6,894 bases of DNA from JBJXFY01 sp046155815 (GTDB lineage Bacteria > Verrucomicrobiota > Verrucomicrobiia > Limisphaerales > CAIMTB01). Position numbers and translations under genes: made by a program. Below the pieces are notes generated by a model. The model saw only the letters and a list, made by a program, of their open reading frames with translations, was not told the origin of the DNA and did not search any database. Within the stretch, counting starts at the first letter, position 1, and every line of letters begins with the position of its first letter. Where the stretch lies: positions 1 through 6,894 of the forward strand of contig JBJXFY010000432.1 of assembly GCA_046155815.1 (NCBI GenBank), in the 5' to 3' direction. Shown in pieces: positions 1 through 4,970 of this stretch.

Positions 1-304
1 GCGGACGGGGGCTTCAGACGACGGGCCGGCTGGCGGAAGCGGTGCCCGAAACGGCCCGGTGGCCGGCAAAGGGCGCCTGCCCGCGCCGCCGGCAGAGGGG
101 GGCGGCCTTGCTTGAGCCCTCGGAAACGGGCATGGCGGTGGCGTGGACGATGGGGGTGTGGGACATGGGTCTGCCCAGCGGAGGCAGGACGGCGCGCCGT
201 GAATGGGCACCGTAGCCGGTTGGCGTTACTTGAACGGACGCGCCCCCGGTCTGGCAAGCCGGAGAATTGCGAAATCCAGATGACACGTCGGAGGGGCAGG
301 CACC
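1..304. other. Gene-free left end, nothing recognisable
   Basis: I find no recognisable gene, RNA or repeat here. A 90-codon frame on the minus strand (14-286) is open and rich in C at third positions, but its translation is Ala/Arg/Pro/Ser-rich with no domain, signal peptide or recognisable motif, as expected by chance at this GC content. Its last 50 codons, from an ATG at 166, are the least implausible coding part. The stretch may be the 3' flank of a gene outside the window or plain intergenic DNA. Confidence 0.4.
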
Positions 305-345
305 GGGAGGGGCGAGCGCCTGCGAGCCTTCGGGCTCGGCGCGCT

Positions 346-425
346 GGCGGGCTCGTGGTCACTCGCCGCTCCGAACGCCGGGGCGGGCGGGCTCGTGGTC
401 ACTCGCCGCTCCGAACGCTGGGGCG
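346..425. repeat. Two tandem 40-nt units (first pair)
   Basis: Units 346-385 and 386-425 are directly adjacent and differ at one position (CGCCGG versus CGCTGG near the end). Each contains one forward 23-nt motif plus a tail GAACGC(C/T)GGGGCG. Near-identity suggests recent duplication by slippage or unequal exchange. Confidence 0.85.
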
Positions 426-468
426 GGGGGATTCGCGCGAGGGCGGCGAAACGATCCAGCTTGCGGGC

Positions 469-530
469 GGGAGGGGCGAGCGCCTGCGAGCCTTTCGGGA
501 GACGGGGGGCTCGTATAACCCGCCCCTCCC
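469..530. repeat. Inverted pair able to form an interrupted hairpin
   Basis: GGGAGGGGCG at 469-478 is perfectly complementary to CGCCCCTCCC at 521-530, and CGAGCC at 487-492 to GGCTCG at 508-513. This leaves an unpaired internal bubble and a 15-nt apical loop. It is the longest uninterrupted pairing among the inverse and forward repeat copies and could fold in RNA from either strand. Confidence 0.6.
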
Positions 531-550
531 GGATCAGGGCGCGGCGCGCT

Positions 551-630
551 GGCGGGCTCGTGGTAACTCGCCCCTCCGAAGGCCGGGGCAGGCGGGCTCG
601 TGGTCACTCGCCGCTCCAAACGCCGGGGCG
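551..630. repeat. Two tandem 40-nt units (second pair)
   Basis: Units 551-590 and 591-630 repeat the same 40-nt period as the pair at 346-425. The second unit differs from the unit at 346 by one base, while the unit at 551 differs from it by four. Homology with the first pair extends leftward through a shared CGGCGCGCT (337-345 and 542-550). Confidence 0.85.
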
Positions 631-642
631 GCGGACACCCTC

Positions 643-662
643 CGGCGACGGGGGCGTCGCCG
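643..662 (-). terminator. Hairpin just after kbl stop, likely kbl terminator
   Basis: CGGCGACG (643-650), a four-G loop and CGTCGCCG (655-662) form a perfect 8-bp GC stem. It starts five bases after the kbl stop codon on the minus strand. No U-tract follows, so this is either a non-canonical terminator or a 3'-end-stabilising hairpin. Position and stem quality are the only evidence. Confidence 0.5.
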
Positions 663-667
663 CCACG

Positions 668-1852
668 TCACACTCCCAGCTCGCGCTTCACGGCGATGAA
701 CTGCTCCACCGCGAACTCGAGATCCTCCCGCGAGTGCGCGGCGGACACCTGCGTGCGGATGCGCGCCCGGCCCTGCGGCACGACGGGGTAGAAGAAGCCG
801 ACGACGTACACGCCGCGCGCCAGCATGGCGTCGGCGAAGCGCTGGGCCAGCGCGGCGTCGCCGAGCATGACGGGCACGATGGGATGCTGGCCGGGCAGGA
901 GATGGAAGCCGGCCGCGGTCAGGGCTTCGCGGAAGAACTTCGTGTTCGCCTCCAGCCGGTCGCGCAGCGCGGTGGATTCGCCGATCAGCTCGAGGGCCTT
1001 GAGCGAGGCCGCGGCGATGGGCGGGGCGACGGTGTTGCTGAAGAGGTACGGCCGCGAGCGCTGGCGGAGGATTTCCACGATCTCCCGCCGCGCCGCGGTG
1101 TAGCCGCCGCTCGCGCCGCCGAGGGCCTTGCCGAGCGTGCCGGTGAGGATGTCCACCCGGCCCTGAACGCCGCAGTGCTCCGGGGTGCCGCGCCCGGTCC
1201 GGCCCACGAAGCCGACGGCATGCGAGTCGTCCACCATGACGAGCGCATCGTGCTTGTCGGCCAGTTCGCAGAGGCCGGCGAGGTCCGCGAGGTATCCGTC
1301 CATCGAGAAGACGCCGTCGGTCACGATCAGCCGGAAGCGCGCGGAGGCGGCGTCCTTGAGCTTCGCCGCGAGGTCGGCGAGGTCGTTGTTCTTGTAGCGG
1401 TGGCGCTGGGCCTTGCAGAGCCGGATGCCGTCAATGATCGAGGCGTGGTTCAGCTCGTCGGAGATCACCGCGTCCTCGGGGCCGAGGATGGTCTCGAAGA
1501 CGCCGCCATTGGCGTCCCAGCAGCTCGTGTAGAGGATGGTGTCGTCCGCGCCGAGGAATTCGCTGAGGCGGGCCTCGAGCTGCTTGTGGACGCCCTGGGT
1601 GCCGCAGATGAAGCGCACGCTGGCGAGGCCGTAGCCCCAGCGGTCGAGGCCGTCGTGGGCGGCCTGCTTCACGGCGGGATGCTGGGCGAGGCCGAGGTAG
1701 TTGTTGGCGCAGAGGTTCAGCACCGGCCGGCCGCCGGCGACGCCGACGCGCACGCCCTGCGGCGTCTCGATGACGCGCTCGGACTTGTAGAGGCCGGCGG
1801 CGCGGAGGTCGGCGAGCTGGCGGGCGAGGTGTTCGCGGAAGCGGTCGTTCAT
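668..1852 (-). CDS. kbl: Glycine C-acetyltransferase (2-amino-3-ketobutyrate CoA ligase)
   Basis: This pyridoxal-phosphate enzyme converts 2-amino-3-ketobutyrate and CoA into glycine and acetyl-CoA, the second step of threonine catabolism, in the cytoplasm. The 394-residue product has nearly the length of E. coli Kbl (398). It belongs to the alpha-oxoamine synthase group of fold-type I PLP enzymes. Visible signatures are LNLCANNYLGL (residues 45-55), LNHASIIDGIR (134-144), the PLP-ring-binding VDDSHAVGFVGRTGRGTPEH (207-226) and TGTLGKALGGASGG (237-250), where K242 should be the Schiff-base lysine. The 'NYLGL', 'CGTQGVHKQLE' and 'YLFSNTVAPP' segments favour Kbl over the relatives BioF, HemA and serine palmitoyltransferase, as does the neighbouring tdh. 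The ATG start has no clear Shine-Dalgarno sequence but fits the family's N-terminus. The gene lies downstream of tdh on the same strand after a 406-nt gap, so it may have its own promoter. Confidence 0.95.
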   Translation of the reverse strand: MNDRFREHLARQLADLRAAGLYKSERVIETPQGVRVGVAGGRPVLNLCANNYLGLAQHPAVKQAAHDGLDRWGYGLASVRFICGTQGVHKQLEARLSEFLGADDTILYTSCWDANGGVFETILGPEDAVISDELNHASIIDGIRLCKAQRHRYKNNDLADLAAKLKDAASARFRLIVTDGVFSMDGYLADLAGLCELADKHDALVMVDDSHAVGFVGRTGRGTPEHCGVQGRVDILTGTLGKALGGASGGYTAARREIVEILRQRSRPYLFSNTVAPPIAAASLKALELIGESTALRDRLEANTKFFREALTAAGFHLLPGQHPIVPVMLGDAALAQRFADAMLARGVYVVGFFYPVVPQGRARIRTQVSAAHSREDLEFAVEQFIAVKRELGV

Positions 1853-1903
1853 GCAGGGTTCAGTCAGGGGACAATCAGGGAAAACAAGCGGCCTGCATCA
1901 ACA

Positions 1904-1920
1904 GCCGGACAGCATCCGGC
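1904..1920. other. Small hairpin upstream of kbl
   Basis: GCCGGA (1904-1909) and TCCGGC (1915-1920) are perfect inverse complements around a 5-nt loop. The hairpin lies 51 nt upstream of the kbl start and 10 nt past the stop of the possible small ORF at 1931-2119. It could be a weak terminator for that ORF or part of the kbl leader. A 6-bp stem is not strong evidence in DNA this GC-rich. Confidence 0.3.
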
Positions 1921-1930
1921 GGGGTGAGCG

Positions 1931-2119
1931 TCATATCCGTTGCTTGCGGCCGAAGCCGGCCAGATGGCGCTTGTTGGAGGAGAGGTCGGCCGGGCCATCA
2001 ATGCTGGCGACCAGGTCACCCAGCGCGCCGAGGGCGGAGGTGTTCCGCTTCGGCTGTCGTTCCCGACGCGGGCGCTGCCTCTGCGCGTCTTTGGGTCGGA
2101 CGGCTTGGTCTCTGCTCAT
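1931..2119 (-). CDS. Possible small basic protein between tdh and kbl
   Basis: An ATG-started 62-codon frame lies on the same strand as its neighbours, about 139 nt after the tdh stop and 78 nt before the kbl start. The product has a strongly basic N-terminal half (many Arg, Lys and Gln, residues 1-26), a more ordinary middle (ALGALGDLVASIDGPADLSS, about 30-49) and a basic end (GFGRKQRI). It has no signal peptide, membrane segment or cysteine. Roughly three quarters of third positions are G or C, which agrees with coding but is also usual by chance here. I do not recognise a family. The basic composition would fit a nucleic-acid-binding small protein, but that is only a guess. The start has no clear ribosome binding site. 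The frame could equally be chance in a leader region. Confidence 0.35.
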   Translation of the reverse strand: MSRDQAVRPKDAQRQRPRRERQPKRNTSALGALGDLVASIDGPADLSSNKRHLAGFGRKQRI

Positions 2120-2135
2120 GTCAGGTTGTTAAGCC

Positions 2136-2179
2136 ACCGCGGACGGACAGGCAAACCAGGAGGGCACCCGTCCGGCGGT
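2136..2179 (-). terminator. Long hairpin between tdh and the small ORF
   Basis: ACCGCGGACGG (2136-2146) pairs with CCGTCC-G-GCGGT (2168-2179) to give 11 base pairs with a single bulged G at 2174 and a 21-nt loop. It lies 80 nt past the tdh stop on the minus strand and ends 17 nt before the small ORF's ATG. No U-tract follows, only GGCTTAACAAC. It may terminate or attenuate tdh transcription or protect the tdh message. It supports at least partial uncoupling of tdh from kbl. Confidence 0.45.
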
Positions 2180-2258
2180 CGAAAGCGCCGTCGCCGCTGC
2201 GCTCTGCCGGCGCACTCCAAGGCGCGTTCGTCACCACGGGCGCTGGCGGTGGGAGAGC

Positions 2259-3284
2259 CTAGTTCCAGTCCAGGATCACCTTCCCCGACCGCCCGGACAG
2301 CGCGACCTCGAAGGCCTTTTCGTATTCGCCGACGTGGTAGCGGTGGGTGATCACCGGGCGGATGTCGAGGCCGCTCTCCAGCATCACGGTCATCTTGTAC
2401 CACGTCTCGTACATCTCGCGGCCGTAGATGCCCTGGATCGTGAGCATGTTGAAGATCACGGCGTTCCAATCAATCTCCGGCGGGGCGGACGGGATGCCGA
2501 GCAGGGCGATCTTGCCGCCGTGCGCCATGTTCGCCACGAGGTCGCGGAAGGCCTGCGGGCTGCCGGACATCTCGAGGCCCACGTCGAAGCCCTCCTTCAT
2601 GCCCAGCTCCTGCTGCACCTGGGCCAGCGGCTTCTCGCGCGGGTCCACGGCCAGCGTCACGCCGAGCTGGCGGGCCAGCTCGAGGCGGTAGGGGTTCACG
2701 TCCGTGATGACGACGTGCCGCGCGCCGGCGTGGCGCGCGATGGCCGCGCCCATGATGCCGATGGGGCCGGCGCCGGTGACGAGCACGTCCTCGCCCAGCA
2801 CGTCGAACGAGAGCGCGGTGTGCACGGCGTTGCCGAAAGGGTCGAAGATCGAGGCGACGTCCGGGTCCACGCCGGGCGCGTGGACCCAGACGTTGGTCAT
2901 GGGCAGCGAGAGGTACTCGGCGAACGCGCCGGGGCGGTTCACGCCGACGCCGAGCGTGTGCGCGCACAGGTGGCGGCGGCCGGCGAGGCAGTTGCGGCAG
3001 CGCCCGCAGACGACGTGGCCCTCGCCGCTAACGATCTGGCCGGCGGGGAAGTCGTTCACGTTCGACCCGACGGCGACGATCTCGCCGACGAACTCATGGC
3101 CGACGGCCATCGGCACGGGGATGGTCTTGCGCGCCCAGGCGTCCCATTTCCAGATGTGCAGGTCGGTGCCGCAGATGCCGGTCTTGTGGACCCGGATCAG
3201 CACGTCGTTGATGCCGAGGGCGGGCTCGGGGATGTCCTGGAGCCAGAGGCCCGGGCGGGCCTCGGCCTTGACGAGGGCTTTCAT
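2259..3284 (-). CDS. tdh: L-threonine 3-dehydrogenase, zinc- and NAD-dependent
   Basis: This enzyme oxidises L-threonine to 2-amino-3-ketobutyrate with NAD+, the first step of the threonine-to-glycine route; Kbl, encoded downstream, uses the product. It is a medium-chain zinc dehydrogenase of 341 residues, the same length as E. coli Tdh. Catalytic-zinc ligands are visible as C38 (GICGTD, 36-41) and H63-E64 (GHEF). The structural-zinc cysteines are C93, C96, C99 and C107. The Rossmann motif GAGPIG is at 171-176, followed by the acidic D195 that should bind NAD ribose. The GIYGREMYETWYKM segment (285-298) is typical of Tdh rather than of sorbitol or alcohol dehydrogenases. The ATG start is fixed by family length; no clear Shine-Dalgarno sequence precedes it. 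A divergent cupin regulator begins 131 bp upstream. All zinc ligands and the Rossmann motif are intact, so it should be active. Confidence 0.97.
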   Translation of the reverse strand: MKALVKAEARPGLWLQDIPEPALGINDVLIRVHKTGICGTDLHIWKWDAWARKTIPVPMAVGHEFVGEIVAVGSNVNDFPAGQIVSGEGHVVCGRCRNCLAGRRHLCAHTLGVGVNRPGAFAEYLSLPMTNVWVHAPGVDPDVASIFDPFGNAVHTALSFDVLGEDVLVTGAGPIGIMGAAIARHAGARHVVITDVNPYRLELARQLGVTLAVDPREKPLAQVQQELGMKEGFDVGLEMSGSPQAFRDLVANMAHGGKIALLGIPSAPPEIDWNAVIFNMLTIQGIYGREMYETWYKMTVMLESGLDIRPVITHRYHVGEYEKAFEVALSGRSGKVILDWN

Positions 3285-3415
3285 GAATCAGGGCGCGGCG
3301 GCCGGATTTGGCGTTGCGGAGCACCCGGCCCCGCTGGTTGGATTCCGCCATCTCGGACGCGACGGCCGACAAAGTGGACGGGCCGGCATCCGTGAAGCAA
3401 GAGCAAATTTCCGTT
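3285..3415. promoter_or_regulatory. Divergent intergenic region between tdh and the regulator
   Basis: This 131-bp stretch must contain the promoter of tdh (leftward) and probably that of the regulator (rightward), since both genes start at its edges. I cannot point to convincing -35/-10 boxes. The only A/T-richer patch is at about 3398-3416, directly before the regulator ATG. The assignment follows from gene arrangement, not from a recognised motif. Confidence 0.4.
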
Positions 3416-3997
3416 ATGCCGGACAAGCTTGTCCCCCAGCAGGAGCCCGCGGACAGCCGCCTCGGAGCGCGGCTGAAGGAGCTGCGGCGGCAGCGCGGCT
3501 GGTCGCTGGACGCGCTGGCCGACGCCTCGGGGGTGAGCCGCTCGATGCTCAGCCAGATCGAGCGCGACGAGGCGAACCCGACGCTGGCCGTGGCCTGCCG
3601 CATCGCGCGCGCCTTCCAGCTCTCGCTGGGCGACCTGGTCGAGGCGCAGCGCGAGGCCTCGGCCATCCGGACCATCCGCGCCGCGGACCGCGCGCACGTG
3701 TTCCGGTCGGACGCGGACGTGACGATCCGCACGCTCTCGCCGCTGAACCTCGAGAAGGACGTGGAGTTCTACGAGGTCCGGCTGCGGCCCGGCGGCGCGC
3801 TGCGGAGCGCGCCCCACTTCGGCGGCACGCGCGAGTTCCTCGCGGTGGAGAAGGGCCGCGTGCGGGTGGAATCCGGCGGCGACAGCGACGAGCTGGGACC
3901 GGGCGATTCCGCGAGCTACGCGGCCGACGTGCCGCACGCGATCGTGAACGCGGGCAAATCCGAGGCGGTGCTGTTCCTGGTGGACATCTACCGCTGA
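3416..3997 (+). CDS. XRE-family HTH regulator with C-terminal cupin sensor domain
   Basis: This is a cytoplasmic transcription factor of 193 residues. Residues 14-75 form a Cro/C1-type helix-turn-helix (RLGARLKELRRQRGWSLDAL, then SGVSRSMLSQIERDEANPTL). Residues 110-190 form a small beta-barrel cupin with RPGGALRSAPHFGGTREFLA (124-143), GRVRVE (147-152), GPGDSASYAADVPHAIVN (161-178) and VLFLVDIYR at the end. Members of this group bind a small ligand or metal in the cupin and usually repress neighbouring catabolic genes. Here H134, E140 and H174 are possible metal ligands, but the first cupin motif has one His rather than the classical H-x-H. The ATG at 3416 is preferred because it leaves a normal short tail before the HTH. 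GTG at 3392 is a possible alternative, whereas TTG at 3308 adds 36 unrelated residues. Divergent placement from tdh makes control of threonine breakdown plausible but unproven. Confidence 0.9.
   Translation: MPDKLVPQQEPADSRLGARLKELRRQRGWSLDALADASGVSRSMLSQIERDEANPTLAVACRIARAFQLSLGDLVEAQREASAIRTIRAADRAHVFRSDADVTIRTLSPLNLEKDVEFYEVRLRPGGALRSAPHFGGTREFLAVEKGRVRVESGGDSDELGPGDSASYAADVPHAIVNAGKSEAVLFLVDIYR
3421..3434. promoter_or_regulatory. Perfect 14-bp palindrome, candidate operator
   Basis: GGACAAGCTTGTCC reads the same on both strands and lies within codons 2-7 of the regulator, two bases after its ATG. A dimeric HTH protein would bind such a dyad, so autoregulation is possible. A half-site GGACAA also occurs at 1869-1874, 17 nt upstream of the kbl start. 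The palindrome could be a chance result of coding sequence, and no second full copy was seen in the window. Confidence 0.3.
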
Positions 3998-4014
3998 CGG
4001 GCTGCGGAAACGAA

Positions 4015-4047
4015 AGCGCCGCGGCAGGCTGGTCCCGCCGCGGCGCT
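4015..4047. terminator. Bidirectional terminator between convergent genes
   Basis: AGCGCCGCGGC (4015-4025) and GCCGCGGCGCT (4037-4047) form a perfect 11-bp stem with an 11-nt loop, between the stops of the regulator (3997) and the FKBP gene (4066). Read on the minus strand, the stem runs into a T-rich stretch (TTTCGTTTCC), the usual intrinsic-terminator layout for the FKBP gene. On the plus strand no T-run follows, so termination of the regulator may be weaker. Confidence 0.8.
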
Positions 4048-4065
4048 GGGTGGGCCTGCGCCGGC

Positions 4066-4905
4066 CTACTTCTTCTTCGCCTCCTCGGCGAGCCGGGCGG
4101 CGTCCTCGGCCTTGATGACCTCGATCTTGGCACCCTTCGCCAGCTCCTCGGCGGAGGGCACCTTGATGATGTCGCTGGTGACGGGCTGCGGCGCGGCGGC
4201 GGCCGGTGCGGGCGCGGCCTCGACCTTCATCAGCTCGACATCGAAGAGCAGGGTGGAGTTGGGGCCGATCTTGGGGCCGGCGGCGCGGGCGCCGTAGGCA
4301 AGCTCGGACGGGATGAAGAAGCGGAACTTCGAGCCTTCCGGCATGAGCTGGAGGCCCTCGGTCCAGCCACGGATGACGCCGTTGAGCGGGAAGGTGGCGG
4401 GCTGGCCGCGCCGCACGGAGCTGTCGAACTCGGTGCCGTCAATGAGGGTGCCGGTGTAGTGGACGGTGACGCGGTCGGTGGGGCCGGGCTTGGGGCCGGT
4501 TCCTTCCTGGAGGACCTTGAACTGGAGGCCGGAGGGCGTGGCCTGGACGCCGTCCTGGGACTTGTTCGCCGCGAGGAAGGCCGCGCCGGCGGCCTGGTTC
4601 TTCTCGCCCTGCTCCCTGAGCCGGGCCTCGAGCCGCGAGCGGTTTTCCATCTCGAACTGCCGGCCGATGTCGCGGGCCTCGGCCTCCGTGAAGCGGGGGC
4701 TGCCTGCGGCGGCTTCCCGCGCGCCGGCGGCCAGCGCGTCGAAGTCGAGGTCCACGCCCCGGCCCTTCCAGAGGGAGCCAAGGTTCATGCCCAGGGTGTA
4801 GCTGAACTTCGAGGTGAGTTCGTTGGTGTTGACTGTGCCCTCGGCGGCACGGGCGGTGGTCGCGGCCAGCGCGGCGGCGAGCACCCAGGCGTATCGGTGC
4901 GTCAT
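4066..4905 (-). CDS. Secreted FKBP-type peptidyl-prolyl cis-trans isomerase
   Basis: This enzyme catalyses cis-trans isomerisation of proline peptide bonds and so assists folding of exported proteins, probably in the periplasm. The 279-residue product starts with a Sec-type signal peptide (MTHRYAWVLAAALAATTARA, cleavage expected near residue 20). Residues 26-115 are a charged, mostly helical region like the FkpA/Mip N-terminal dimerisation domain. Residues 124-228 form the FKBP domain, with active-site residues visible as Y150 (VHYTG), F160-D161 (TEFDSS), V177-I178 and W181 (GVIRGW), Y204 (LAYG) and F221 (LLFDVEL). An Ala/Pro linker and a Lys/Glu-rich tail ending AEEAKKK (about 229-279) extend past the usual end of the domain. 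The start at 4905 is chosen because it places the signal peptide at the N-terminus. The open frame continues upstream to 5199 but would overlap the preceding gene. The 65-bp gap to that gene allows co-transcription. Confidence 0.93.
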   Translation of the reverse strand: MTHRYAWVLAAALAATTARAAEGTVNTNELTSKFSYTLGMNLGSLWKGRGVDLDFDALAAGAREAAAGSPRFTEAEARDIGRQFEMENRSRLEARLREQGEKNQAAGAAFLAANKSQDGVQATPSGLQFKVLQEGTGPKPGPTDRVTVHYTGTLIDGTEFDSSVRRGQPATFPLNGVIRGWTEGLQLMPEGSKFRFFIPSELAYGARAAGPKIGPNSTLLFDVELMKVEAAPAPAAAAPQPVTSDIIKVPSAEELAKGAKIEVIKAEDAARLAEEAKKK

Positions 4906-4970
4906 AACAGGTGGCGGGAAGTGTTGGGGGCCGCGCGGCGTTTGGCAACGGGCGGCCTTGCCCCGGCAGG

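Larger units (their letters stand above)
305..630. repeat. Cluster of seven copies of a 23-24 nt repeat, in both orientations
   Basis: A motif beginning GGCTCG and ending CGCC(G/C)CTCC occurs five times on the plus strand: 350-372, 390-412, 508-530, 555-577 and 595-617. Copies one, two and five are identical over 23 nt. The inverse form, GGAGGGGCGAG followed by CGCCTGCGAGCC, occurs at 305-328 and 469-492. It matches the reverse complement of the forward copies at 18 of 23 positions for the first and fourth copies. The order is inverse-forward-forward, then inverse-forward-forward-forward, which suggests that a larger module was duplicated. The cluster lies just past the 3' end of kbl. It resembles dispersed palindromic (REP/BIME-like) intergenic repeats more than a CRISPR. 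I cannot see from one window whether the motif recurs elsewhere in the genome. Confidence 0.85.

Noticed and set aside
14..286. 90-codon minus-strand frame at the left edge
   Set aside because: No domain or composition signature of a protein, no clear ribosome binding site; open frames of this size are expected by chance in DNA this rich in GC.
305..630. Possible CRISPR array
   Set aside because: Copies occur in both orientations, the tandem units abut without unique spacers, spacing is irregular between modules, and no cas gene is near.
112..699. Plus-strand frames through the repeat cluster that could suggest a repeat protein
   Set aside because: The apparent peptide repeats come from the DNA repeat read in shifting frames; the 40-nt period is not a multiple of three, so tandem copies change frame, which argues against a coding origin.
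395..1927. 510-codon open frame on the plus strand, antisense to kbl
   Set aside because: It mirrors the kbl gene in a high-GC sequence; its product is Glu/Ala/Val/Gly-rich without domains, while the minus strand encodes a complete PLP enzyme with all motifs.
2334..3395. 353-codon open frame on the plus strand opposite tdh
   Set aside because: A His/Asp/Val/Ala-rich shadow of the tdh codons; the zinc dehydrogenase on the other strand explains the sequence fully.
3308..3415. Longer regulator starting at TTG 3308
   Set aside because: The extra 36 residues have no family resemblance and would consume nearly all of the divergent promoter region; ATG 3416 gives a normal XRE-cupin protein.
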